Source of the DNA: Mycolicibacterium aurum
Lineage (GTDB): Bacteria > Actinomycetota > Actinomycetes > Mycobacteriales > Mycobacteriaceae
DNA length: 64,000 bases
NCBI GenBank assembly: GCA_900078775.1
Contig: LT549889.1
Span: 1 to 64,000, forward strand
Direction: 5' to 3'
The stretch's first letter is position 1, and every line of letters begins with the position of its first letter. Position numbers and translations under genes: made by a program. A model generated the notes under the pieces. The model saw nothing but the letters and a program-made list of their open reading frames with translations. It did no database searches and was not told the origin of the DNA. Positions 28,469 through 38,049 of this stretch are shown one piece after another.

Positions 28469-28749
28469 ATGCCACGCAGCCTGAAGAAGGGCCCGTTCGT
28501 CGACGACCATCTCTTGAAGAAGGTCGACGTCCAGAACGAGAAGAACACCAAGCAGGTCATCAAGACCTGGTCGCGCCGTTCGACCATCATTCCTGACTTC
28601 ATCGGTCACACCTTCGCCGTCCACGACGGTCGCAAGCACGTGCCGGTGTTCGTCACCGAGGCCATGGTCGGCCACAAGCTGGGCGAGTTCGCGCCCACCC
28701 GTACGTTCAAGGGTCACATCAAGGATGACCGGAAGGCGAAGCGCCGGTA

Positions 28750-28750
<1 letters not shown>
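28469..28750 (+). CDS. rpsS: 30S ribosomal protein S19
   Basis: A 93-residue S19 of the small-subunit head. [19 protein letters not shown] opens the protein, and [22 protein letters not shown] (seen in parts) is the signature. ATG 28469 follows GGGAGTAAAG. The stop overlaps rplV as TAATG. Confidence 0.98.
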
Positions 28751-30032
<1,282 letters not shown>

Positions 30033-30034
30033 AC

Positions 30035-30451
30035 ATGCTGATTCCCCGCAGGGTCAAGCACCGCAAGCAGCATCACCCCAAGCAGCGCGGCACCGCCAGT
30101 GGCGGCACCTCGGTCAGCTTCGGTGACTACGGCATCCAGGCACTGGAGCACGCCTACATCACCAACCGGCAGATCGAGTCCGCTCGTATCGCCATCAACC
30201 GGCACATCAAGCGTGGCGGCAAGGTGTGGATCAACATCTTCCCGGACCGCCCGCTGACCAAGAAGCCCGCCGAGACCCGCATGGGTTCCGGTAAGGGTTC
30301 GCCGGAGTGGTGGGTCGCCAACGTCAAGCCCGGACGCGTGCTGTTCGAGCTGAGCTACCCGGATGAGAAGATCGCGCGTGACGCGCTCACCCGGGCAATC
30401 CACAAGTTGCCGATCAAGGCACGCATCGTGACTCGAGAGGAGCAGTTCTGA
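30035..30451 (+). CDS. rplP: 50S ribosomal protein L16
   Basis: A 138-residue L16 near the peptidyl transferase and tRNA sites. It starts [19 protein letters not shown] and contains [26 protein letters not shown], the signature, in parts. It lies two bases behind rpsC, and its stop overlaps rpmC (TGATG). Confidence 0.98.
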   Translation: MLIPRRVKHRKQHHPKQRGTASGGTSVSFGDYGIQALEHAYITNRQIESARIAINRHIKRGGKVWINIFPDRPLTKKPAETRMGSGKGSPEWWVANVKPGRVLFELSYPDEKIARDALTRAIHKLPIKARIVTREEQF

Positions 30452-30684
30452 TGGCAGTGGGAGTTACGCCTGGCGAACTGCGTGAGCTCACCGAAGAGGA
30501 GCTCACCACTCGCCTGCGCGAATCGAAGGAAGAGCTGTTCAACCTGCGCTTCCAGATGGCGACCGGTCAGTTGACCAACAACCGTCGCCTGCGTGTCGTG
30601 CGGCACGAGATCGCACGGATCTACACCGTGCTGCGTGAACGTGAACTGGGTCTGGCCGCCGGACCCGTTGGTGAGGATTCGTAA
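30451..30684 (+). CDS. rpmC: 50S ribosomal protein L29
   Basis: A 77-residue L29, a two-helix protein beside the tunnel exit. [22 protein letters not shown] and [15 protein letters not shown] identify it. The C-terminal acidic tail is a mycobacterial extension. It overlaps rplP by one base. Confidence 0.97.
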   Translation: MAVGVTPGELRELTEEELTTRLRESKEELFNLRFQMATGQLTNNRRLRVVRHEIARIYTVLRERELGLAAGPVGEDS

Positions 30685-30686
30685 AC

Positions 30687-30986
30687 ATGGCAGATAACCC
30701 GTCAAAATCGGCCGGCACCCCGGCCACCGAGAAGCCGCGCGGGCGTCGTAAGACGGCCATCGGCTACGTGGTCAGCGACAAGATGGAAAAGACCATCGTG
30801 GTCGAGCTGGAGTCGCGTAAGAGCCACCCGCTCTACGGCAAGATCATCCGGACCACCTCGAAGGTCAAGGCGCACGACGAGAACGGCGACGCCGGCGTCG
30901 GCGATCGCGTCTCGCTGATGGAGACCCGTCCGACCTCGGCGACCAAGCGCTGGCGTCTGGTCGAAGTTCTCGAGAAGGCCAAGTAA
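30687..30986 (+). CDS. rpsQ: 30S ribosomal protein S17
   Basis: A 99-residue S17 with an OB fold. [21 protein letters not shown] and [19 protein letters not shown] are diagnostic. The first 18 residues are a Pro/Ala/Lys-rich extension. It is the last gene of the S10 operon here. A strong hairpin follows, and 11 kb of other genes separates it from rplN. Confidence 0.97.
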   Translation: MADNPSKSAGTPATEKPRGRRKTAIGYVVSDKMEKTIVVELESRKSHPLYGKIIRTTSKVKAHDENGDAGVGDRVSLMETRPTSATKRWRLVEVLEKAK

Positions 30987-31005
30987 GACAAGCCTTCGGC
31001 TTTAA

Positions 31006-31044
31006 CGAACCCCCGGTCACCGGTAAACGGTGCCCGGGGGTTCG
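31006..31044 (+). terminator. Terminator hairpin after rpsQ
   Basis: CGAACCCCCGG-T-CACCG, loop GTAAA, then CGGTG-C-CCGGGGGTTCG: 16 pairs with one mismatch. No clear T-run follows, as is usual in mycobacteria. It ends the S10 operon. The gene-free stretch 30987-31314 (328 bp) holds this hairpin, about 140 bp with nothing recognisable, then the promoter and small frame listed next. Confidence 0.8.
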
Positions 31045-31190
31045 TGCATTCCGGGCGTGTCGCGCGCGGAGTTCGCCGAGCTGCCCCGACCACGCAGATA
31101 TCGAACGACACCGGTGACGCTCAGCACGCCGCCGGGTTTGCCAGGGTTCGGCCACACGGGCAATCGCTTCGTAATTCGGGACAGCCGAGT

Positions 31191-31218
31191 TTGCCGGGCT
31201 GCTCGACTCGCCTACCAT
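31191..31218 (+). promoter_or_regulatory. Promoter of the envelope-polysaccharide cluster
   Basis: TTGCCG (31191-31196), a 16-bp spacer and TACCAT (31213-31218). Transcription should begin about seven bases later, on or next to the ATG at 31226, giving a leaderless mRNA. The -10 region lies in the 14-mer CCTACCATCGGCGG, which also occurs before mftE. Confidence 0.5.
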
Positions 31219-31225
31219 CGGCGGT

Positions 31226-31318
31226 ATGAGCGTGGGTGCGTCGGCTGGTGCGCATCCGCGCTGCGTGGCAGGGTGCCGGGGCTACGGGACGGTAGCCGCC
31301 GCGCGTGCCGCGCGATGA
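31226..31318 (+). CDS. Possible leaderless 30-codon upstream ORF
   Basis: ATG 31226 opens a 30-residue frame (M-S-V-G-A-S-A-G-A-H-P-R) that is rich in Ala, Gly and Arg and has two cysteines. Its TGA overlaps the ATG of the next gene (ATGA at 31315-31318). The promoter places the transcript start at this ATG, and the next gene lacks a ribosome site, so coupling from this small frame would explain its translation. It matches no family. It may be regulatory only. Confidence 0.4.
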   Translation: MSVGASAGAHPRCVAGCRGYGTVAAARAAR

Positions 31319-32823
31319 CGGCTGCTCCCACCCCGGCACCGTCCCGAACGGCCGCCGCGCTGAACCGCTACTACGAGGTCGATCCGGTCTTCCGGCTGAC
31401 GCTGCGCTGGCTGCTGATCGCCGCGCTGACCGCGCTGGCCTTCCACCAGACGTTCATCAGCCTGGCCCACACCACCCGCGAGGGCGGCGTGGGTGGCTAC
31501 GTCTGGACCGTGCCGATGGTGGCGGCGTTGGTGGCGATCAGCGTCAGCCGGCGCAACCGCACCGAACTGCCCATCCACGACCGACAGACCGACATCATCG
31601 TCGGCGGCATCGGACTGGGCATGGCGCTGCTGATCCAGGCGGCTCTGCTGGAGCGTTACGCCCTCTACTTCCACCTGCTGCGCCTGGACGTGGTGGCGGC
31701 CTGGCTGTTCGTGGCCAGCTGCTGTGTGGTGTTGTTCGGGCTCCGGCCGGTGATCCGATTCGCCTGGGTGTGGGCGATGTTCACGATGGCGTTCTCGTTG
31801 CCCTACTACCTGGCGGTGGTCCTGTTCGGTGGCACCAAGTTCGCCGCCGGCGCATCCGCTCTGTTGGTCGCGGCGGTCGGCACCGGTGTGGCGGTCGGTC
31901 GGACCTTCCGGCGCGGCGTGTTCGGCTCGTTGCGGGCCTGGGGCGTCGGGTTCGCGGTGCTGATCGCGATCTCGGTGCTGTTCGGCGACGCCCCGATGCT
32001 CGTCTATCAGATGGTGCCCGCGCTGGCGGCCGTCAGCGTCGTCGGCACGGTCATGTTCCTGCAGGCCCGCCGCGGTGCCCCGAAGCGGCTGCTGGAACGC
32101 AGGGTGGAACCGCTGGCCGCCAAACAGGTCTGGGCCGGTCTGCCGCTGGTGATCGTCGCCGCGGTGGCCCTGTCGCTGTGCAACCTGCCGGTTCAGACCA
32201 GCACCGCACCGGTGAGTCGGACCAGCCCGGACGTGCTGGTGCCGGGCCGGCCGTTCGCCGCACCGCCGGGCTGGAAGGTGATCGAGCAGCGGGAGTACCC
32301 GCAGGTGCGCAGACTCTACGGCGACGGGGCGGTGCTGGTCCGCCAGTACATGCTGGCCGAGTCCGGGAATCCGGACTGGGACAAGCTGTCCCGGCCGCGC
32401 ACCGTCGTGGTGGACAGCGTCGTCAGTCCGCGGCCGTTCACCTTCGGTGTCTACCCGGCCCGGGTGTTGTATGGCCTGAGCAGCGCGCGGATCAGTGCTC
32501 CGCTGACGGTCCAGCTCGGCATGGGCGTAGAGGGCAGGTTGACCTCGGTGGTGGACGACAAGCTGCTGGTCACCTGGAACTCGGTGCAGTTTGCCTGGGG
32601 GGATGACGATCTGGCCCAGCGGGTGACGGTCTTCGCGGTGGACAACCACGACCCCGATGCCCCGTTCCCGACCCCGTCCACGAGCGTGGCGTCCAACATC
32701 GGGACCTTGATCACCCTGCTGTTCCGCGGCAACGCGGTACTCGACGAGCGGACACCGTCCTACAAGGACGAGGACCTGCTACTCACCTTCACCCGGGCCC
32801 TGGTGGCCGAACAATTCCGATGA
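31315..32823 (+). CDS. Multispanning membrane protein with exported C-terminal domain, first gene of polysaccharide cluster
   Basis: A 502-residue protein. Residues 25-285 hold eight or nine hydrophobic helices, then a domain of about 200 residues (from PGRPFAAPPGWKVIEQREYP to the end) that is probably outside the membrane. The segment LLFGLRPVIRFAWVWAMFTM, then SLPYYLAVVLFG, resembles in pattern the helical core of exosortases, and the layout recalls exosortase-EpsI fusions. However, the catalytic Cys-Arg-His set of exosortases is absent, so the likeness is tentative. ATG 31315 overlaps the small upstream frame, and the stop overlaps the next gene. Four genes coupled by ATGA junctions imply equal, joint production. 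Confidence 0.75.
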   Translation: MTAAPTPAPSRTAAALNRYYEVDPVFRLTLRWLLIAALTALAFHQTFISLAHTTREGGVGGYVWTVPMVAALVAISVSRRNRTELPIHDRQTDIIVGGIGLGMALLIQAALLERYALYFHLLRLDVVAAWLFVASCCVVLFGLRPVIRFAWVWAMFTMAFSLPYYLAVVLFGGTKFAAGASALLVAAVGTGVAVGRTFRRGVFGSLRAWGVGFAVLIAISVLFGDAPMLVYQMVPALAAVSVVGTVMFLQARRGAPKRLLERRVEPLAAKQVWAGLPLVIVAAVALSLCNLPVQTSTAPVSRTSPDVLVPGRPFAAPPGWKVIEQREYPQVRRLYGDGAVLVRQYMLAESGNPDWDKLSRPRTVVVDSVVSPRPFTFGVYPARVLYGLSSARISAPLTVQLGMGVEGRLTSVVDDKLLVTWNSVQFAWGDDDLAQRVTVFAVDNHDPDAPFPTPSTSVASNIGTLITLLFRGNAVLDERTPSYKDEDLLLTFTRALVAEQFR

Positions 32824-34799
32824 CAACAGAACAGGATCGATGCCAGGTGAACTCACCACTGACCGGGCCATGGCTCGCGCGGCGCGCCTTGCCCCTGCTG
32901 GCCGCCACATTGGTCGCGGCGGGAACGACATTGCCCGGTATCGCCCTCGCCGCCCCCGAAGATGAGCTGTCGCTGGCGAATTCGCCGACGCTGAGCCTGC
33001 GCACGATCGGTATGGACTCCACCATCTCGCTGTACGGCATCGAGGGTGTCCAGACCCTGTCGGTGCCGGTGCAGCCCGGGCTGTTGCCCACCGAACTCGC
33101 CGCGACCGCAGTCCTGCCGGTCAATGCCATCGGCGGCACCCTGGAGATCAGCCAGGATGAGCGGATCATCTCCCGGGTGCCGTTGCCGCCGGACCGCGAG
33201 CCGGTGGTCATCCCGCTGGCCGGTGCACGCATCGTGGACAACGCGGTCACCGTGCTGGTCCGCAGTTACCTCGATCTACCCGAGGGCTACTGCGTGTTCG
33301 ACGCCAACAACCCGCTGCGATTGACCGGCGCCGAGATCCGTTACGCCGGACAGGAGACCGCGCCGACCACGGTCGCGGACTTCCTGCCGCCGGTGCTGCA
33401 GCGGCTCACCGTGGCCGTCCCGGCCGACCCGTCGCAGGCCGAGGCCGATGCCGCCGTCCGCCTGGCCACCGCCATCGTCGCCCGTTACGGCACCCAGCGC
33501 CCAGAGGTCGACGTCATCGCCGCCGATGTCACCGCGCTGCGGCCGCCGGTGCCGCTGGAACGGCAGATCGTGATCCGCGAGGGTGGATCCGCGGGTGTCG
33601 GCCTGCAGGGCCCCAACGCCGTACCGTGGCTGCTCATCTCGGGCTCGGCCGGGGAACTGGGCAACCAGGCCCGGCTGCTGTCCAATGATCTCTCGCAACT
33701 GGCGGTGCAGTCCGAGGCTGTGGCCGGGCCGCTGTCGACGGTCCCGCAGCTGCCCAGCGACCGGACCACCATCCGCCAGCTGGGCCAGCCCGGCGTCACC
33801 GCCACCGATGTGGCCAACCCGCGGGTCACCATCCCGCTCGACCAGACCCGGATCGGCCGCTCGGTACGCGACGTCCGGGTGCACCTGCAGGGCTCCTACA
33901 CCCCGCTGCCCGCCGGGATGGCCGGCCAGGTGACCGTCGGGGTGGCGGGGGAGACGGTGGCTCGCTGGGCCACCGAACCCAGCGGCCGGATCGACCGCTG
34001 GATCGATGTGCCCCAGCGGTTGGTGCAGCGCTACACCAACCTGGACGTCGCCGTGCAGGCCGCCGGGAACACCGGCCGCTGCGGTGAATTCCAGCCCATC
34101 ACCTTGACCATCGACGGTGAGTCCGCGGTGGAGACGCTGCGGGCCGATCCGCCGACCCGACTGGGCTTCCAGGCCCTGCCGCAGGCACTGATGCCGCGCA
34201 TCGAGGTCGGGATCGACGAGGATCTCGACGATCTGCGCCGCGCCGTGCAGATCGTGACCGGACTGCAGCGCCTCAGCGGCCTGCCCTTCGACACCGCGGT
34301 GATGTCCCGGGACGCGGCCATCGGCTCGGTCAATCCGGCGATCGTGGTGAGCCCCGACGGCTGGAACGACGACCGGGTCGAGCTGCCGGTGCAGGTCGAT
34401 GCCAACGGGGTGATCACCGTCGAGAACGTGGACGGCGCCGGTACGTCCAGCACGCTGGCGCTGGACCCGGCCGTCGGGTTCGGCTCGCTGCAGGTGACCT
34501 ACACCGGGGGCCGGACCCTGCTGGTGGCCACCTCCAGCAAGGCGCCCGTCGAACTCGACCGGCTGCTCAGCTGGCTGGACGCCGAACCGGGTCGCTGGTC
34601 GGGCCTGACCGGGAACGCCGTGGTGGCCATGCCCGGCCGCGAACCCATCGAGCTGACGACACCCGCCGCCACGGACACCGTCGCCGCCGGGAACGACAAG
34701 ACGCCGTACCTGGCCATCGGTGTGGGTGCGCTCGCCCTGCTGGCCCTCGGTACGTCGGCGGTCATCCTGCGCGGCAGGCGGTCTCGGGAGCAGCAATGA
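32820..34799 (+). CDS. BcsB-like exported polysaccharide synthase subunit
   Basis: A 659-residue protein with a signal peptide (hydrophobic at about 25-45, cleaved near ALAAPED), a long beta-rich extracytoplasmic body and one C-terminal transmembrane helix (YLAIGVGALALLALGTSAVIL). This topology, and blocks such as LPVNAIGGTLEI, DNAVTVLVRSYLDLPEG and TGLQRLSGLPFD, match cellulose synthase regulatory subunit BcsB, which clasps the BcsA synthase and guides the emerging glycan. It is coupled by ATGA to the genes on both sides, the downstream one being the BcsA-like synthase. No BcsZ or BcsC homologue is seen. Confidence 0.8.
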   Translation: MTTEQDRCQVNSPLTGPWLARRALPLLAATLVAAGTTLPGIALAAPEDELSLANSPTLSLRTIGMDSTISLYGIEGVQTLSVPVQPGLLPTELAATAVLPVNAIGGTLEISQDERIISRVPLPPDREPVVIPLAGARIVDNAVTVLVRSYLDLPEGYCVFDANNPLRLTGAEIRYAGQETAPTTVADFLPPVLQRLTVAVPADPSQAEADAAVRLATAIVARYGTQRPEVDVIAADVTALRPPVPLERQIVIREGGSAGVGLQGPNAVPWLLISGSAGELGNQARLLSNDLSQLAVQSEAVAGPLSTVPQLPSDRTTIRQLGQPGVTATDVANPRVTIPLDQTRIGRSVRDVRVHLQGSYTPLPAGMAGQVTVGVAGETVARWATEPSGRIDRWIDVPQRLVQRYTNLDVAVQAAGNTGRCGEFQPITLTIDGESAVETLRADPPTRLGFQALPQALMPRIEVGIDEDLDDLRRAVQIVTGLQRLSGLPFDTAVMSRDAAIGSVNPAIVVSPDGWNDDRVELPVQVDANGVITVENVDGAGTSSTLALDPAVGFGSLQVTYTGGRTLLVATSSKAPVELDRLLSWLDAEPGRWSGLTGNAVVAMPGREPIELTTPAATDTVAAGNDKTPYLAIGVGALALLALGTSAVILRGRRSREQQ

Positions 34800-36298
34800 C
34801 CATGACCGGGCGGGCGCGGGAGATCTTCGACGCCGACACCGTCACCCCCGAGCAGCAGGAGTATGCGCTCGACCGGGCGATCAACGGGCTGCGCGACGAC
34901 GACCCGCGACAGTCCGCGTCCAAACCGTTGTTCGGATGGCAGAAGCCGGTGCTGCTCAGCCTGCTCGCTGTGCTGATCGTGCTGGCCGTGCTCTGGCCCA
35001 AGCCGACCGCGGTGGGGCTGATCGGGTTCTGCACGCTGGCCTATCTGGTCACCCTCGGCGACCGGGTGCTGATCTTCCGGCGGGGCCTGGCCTCACGGCC
35101 CATCGACGTCCCCGACGAGGTGGCCCGGGCGATCCCCGACGACGAACTGCCCGCGTACACGATCCTGGTGCCGGCCTACAACGAACCCGAAGTCGTGGCC
35201 GACCTGATCGGCGCGATGGACTCGCTGGAGTACCCGCGCGATCGCCTGCAGGTGCTGCTGCTGTTGGAGGCCGACGATCAGGTGACCATCGACGCGGCCG
35301 AGGCCTGCGGCGAATCCGAGATCATCACCATCCTGCTGGTGCCGCCGGCCGAGCCGCGGACCAAACCCAAGGCGTGCAACTACGGGCTGCACTTCGCCAC
35401 CGGCGACATCGTCACCATCTTCGACGCCGAGGACCTGCCGGAGCCGCTGCAGCTACGCCGGGTGGTGGCCGCGTTCCGGGATCTGCCCGACGACATCGCC
35501 TGTGTGCAGGCCAAACTCGTCTATCACAACGGGCACCAGAACCTGTTGACCGCGTGGTTCACCGCCGAATACGGGCTGTGGTTCGGTTACCTGCTGCCCG
35601 GCATGATGGTCAGCGCGTCGCCGATCCCGTTGGGCGGCACCTCCAATCACCTGCGCCGCGATCTGTTGCAGGGGATCGGCGGCTGGGATCCGTTCAACGT
35701 CACCGAGGACGCCGACCTGGGGCTGCGGATCGCCGCGCGCGGGTACCGCACCGCAGTCATCGATTCGTACACGCTGGAGGAGGCCAACAGCGACCCGATC
35801 AACTGGATCCGGCAGCGATCCCGTTGGTACAAGGGCTATCTGCAGACCTGGCTGGTGCACATCCGCCGGCCGGTCCAGCTGTACCGGACCCTGGGCCTGC
35901 GCAGCTTCATCCGGTTCACCCTGGTGTTGGCGGGCACGCCGGTCATCGCGGTGTTGAACCTGGCGTTCTGGTTCATCACGGTGCTGTGGTTCCTCGGGCA
36001 ACCCGACCTGGTCGGGGATCTGTTCCCGGACGTCATCTACTTCCCGGCGATGATCGCCATGATCATCGGCAACTTCACCGTGGTGTTCATGAACCTGATC
36101 GCGCTGCGCGAGGACGACCGGTCCGATCTGCTGATACCCGCCCTGACCGTGCCGCTGTTCTGGTTGATGATGAGCATCGCGGCGGCCAAGGGCTGCTACC
36201 AGATGATCCGGCAGCCGTCGTTCTGGGAGAAGACGTTTCACGGTCTGTCCGAGAAGCCTGACGAGACGACCGTGCACCAGTCTGCCGGTCCGCAATGA
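34796..36298 (+). CDS. BcsA-like processive family-2 glycosyltransferase
   Basis: A 500-residue membrane glycosyltransferase. Two helices (about 50-95) precede the GT-A domain (ILVPAYNEPEVV, LLLLEADDQVT, DAED at 210-213, the catalytic base in TED at 303-305, and QRSRW at 340-344, the QxxRW of processive synthases). Four more helices follow to residue 480. A PilZ domain for cyclic-di-GMP control is absent, and the C-terminus is short. It should polymerise a beta-linked glycan across the membrane with its BcsB-like partner. The sugar is unknown. Translation is coupled to both neighbours. Confidence 0.88.
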   Translation: MTMTGRAREIFDADTVTPEQQEYALDRAINGLRDDDPRQSASKPLFGWQKPVLLSLLAVLIVLAVLWPKPTAVGLIGFCTLAYLVTLGDRVLIFRRGLASRPIDVPDEVARAIPDDELPAYTILVPAYNEPEVVADLIGAMDSLEYPRDRLQVLLLLEADDQVTIDAAEACGESEIITILLVPPAEPRTKPKACNYGLHFATGDIVTIFDAEDLPEPLQLRRVVAAFRDLPDDIACVQAKLVYHNGHQNLLTAWFTAEYGLWFGYLLPGMMVSASPIPLGGTSNHLRRDLLQGIGGWDPFNVTEDADLGLRIAARGYRTAVIDSYTLEEANSDPINWIRQRSRWYKGYLQTWLVHIRRPVQLYRTLGLRSFIRFTLVLAGTPVIAVLNLAFWFITVLWFLGQPDLVGDLFPDVIYFPAMIAMIIGNFTVVFMNLIALREDDRSDLLIPALTVPLFWLMMSIAAAKGCYQMIRQPSFWEKTFHGLSEKPDETTVHQSAGPQ

Positions 36299-37962
36299 CG
36301 ATCGGGTCCGACCGCAGGCTCAAGCTCACGCTGTTCTTCGTCTGCCTGGTGATCTACGTCGGCGTCGGGTACTGGCTGCAGGTCCGGCAGGGCTACATCA
36401 TGGGCGACACCTTGTCTCGGGTGGCGTCCACCCAGGCGGTGCTGTTCAGCCGGGACCCGCACCTGGCCGCCCTGGGATTCATCTTCACGCCGGTGGCCGC
36501 GCTGGCGCAGATCCCGGCCGTGCTGCTCAGCCCGGTGTTCCCGGACATCGCCGCCCGCGCACTGTCCGGCACGCTGATGTCCGGGTTGTTCATGTCCGGC
36601 GCGGTGGTGCAGATCTTCAGCATGGGCGCCGATCGCGGTCTGCCGCGCGGATATTCGCTCACCATCACCGTGCTGTTCGCGCTGAACCCGATGATCGTCT
36701 TCTACGGCTCCAACGGGATGAGCGAGGCCCCCTTCCTGTTCTTCATGATCTGGGCGGTGCGCCGGCTGATCATGTGGATGGTCGACGACGACGTGCACCA
36801 TCTGGTCACCGCCGGCGGGCTGGCGATGTGCATGGCCTACCTCACGCGCTACGACGCACTGGCCGCCGTCGGCGCGGCCGGGCTCGTCGTGGGCGTCACC
36901 ACCTACCTGCGGGCACCGTCCCCGCCGCGGATACACCGGGCGGCGATGGACGTGCTGATCGTCAGCGGGCCCGGGATCCTGGCCTTCCTCGGTTGGGCCG
37001 CGACGGGCTGGCTGATCACCGGTGAGGCATTCGCGCAGTTCACCTCTCAGTACGGCAACGCCGCGATCCTGGAACAGTCGGGCAGCATCGCGCCGACCGG
37101 TGCCGAGGCCGTCAGCTTCGCGGCCGTGTGCGTCATGTTCCTCGCGCCCACCGTGGCGCCGCTGGCGTTGTGGGCGCTCATGCAGCGGTGGGGCAAGCCG
37201 AACGGGCAGATGATGGTGGTGCCGCTGGCGGTGTTCGGCGCGGTGCTGGCCTTTCAGGCGTTCAGCTACGCGCAGGGGTCCACCTTCGGGTTCCTGCGGT
37301 TCTTCATCATCGCGATACCGATGGCGGCGACGCTGGCGCTACTCGGGGTGCCCGACGGGGTGACGGCGAAACCGAAGCGGCCGGGCAAGCGGGCCACCGT
37401 CACCGAGACCGTCCCCGGGCGAGCCCCGCTGGCAACGTATGTGGCGGTCGCGGCGACCTTCGCGGTCGGCATCCCGGTGACCGTGGTGGGGATGTCGCAA
37501 CCCGACTACGCGCCGCAGGAGTACGGCCTGGCCGCAGTGCTGGCCCCCGACCCGGACGACGTCAGCGACCGGGCGGCCACCGAACGGCGCATCGCGCGGA
37601 CCTTCGCCACCGAGCGTCGGATCGCCGACTACCTAGGGACGTTGGACCTGCCGGACGGTTCGGTCATCACCGACACGGTGTACGGATTCGGGGTGATCGC
37701 CGCCTCGGACCGGCCGAAGATGTTCATCATCCCGTCCGATCCCGATTTCACCGAGTTGCTCAACGACCCGTCGGCAAACGGGGTGCGGTACCTGCTGGCG
37801 GTGCCGCCGACCGGCCGGGGCAGCGCCGATGCGCTCAACCTGCGCTACCCGACGCTGTATGACACCGGGGCCGAGGTGGCCACCCTGGAGCTGGAGATCC
37901 CCAACGACGGTGACGGACAACCGGATTGGCGGCTGTACCGGGTGGATACGGACGAGGAATAG
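36295..37962 (+). CDS. Polytopic GT-C-like membrane glycosyltransferase
   Basis: A 555-residue protein with about 11 helices and an extracytoplasmic C-terminal domain (residues 400-555). Features suggest a GT-C fold glycosyltransferase of the mannosyl/arabinosyl (ArnT/PMT-like) kind: an early periplasmic loop with GDTLSRVAS, where the Asp could be catalytic, then NPMIVFYGSNGMSEAPFLFF and LTRYDALAAVGAAGLV. Such enzymes take polyprenyl-phosphate sugars and add branches outside the membrane. As last gene of the coupled set it may decorate the glycan made by the BcsA-like synthase. Confidence 0.7.
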   Translation: MTIGSDRRLKLTLFFVCLVIYVGVGYWLQVRQGYIMGDTLSRVASTQAVLFSRDPHLAALGFIFTPVAALAQIPAVLLSPVFPDIAARALSGTLMSGLFMSGAVVQIFSMGADRGLPRGYSLTITVLFALNPMIVFYGSNGMSEAPFLFFMIWAVRRLIMWMVDDDVHHLVTAGGLAMCMAYLTRYDALAAVGAAGLVVGVTTYLRAPSPPRIHRAAMDVLIVSGPGILAFLGWAATGWLITGEAFAQFTSQYGNAAILEQSGSIAPTGAEAVSFAAVCVMFLAPTVAPLALWALMQRWGKPNGQMMVVPLAVFGAVLAFQAFSYAQGSTFGFLRFFIIAIPMAATLALLGVPDGVTAKPKRPGKRATVTETVPGRAPLATYVAVAATFAVGIPVTVVGMSQPDYAPQEYGLAAVLAPDPDDVSDRAATERRIARTFATERRIADYLGTLDLPDGSVITDTVYGFGVIAASDRPKMFIIPSDPDFTELLNDPSANGVRYLLAVPPTGRGSADALNLRYPTLYDTGAEVATLELEIPNDGDGQPDWRLYRVDTDEE

Positions 37963-38049
37963 CGGCGCGGGGCGGCGTCGGCGTCAATAACCGGGTGGAT
38001 GCCCGTGCGCCGGGGTAGTCTCCGTGCGTCCGTCCAACCGGGAGGTCCG

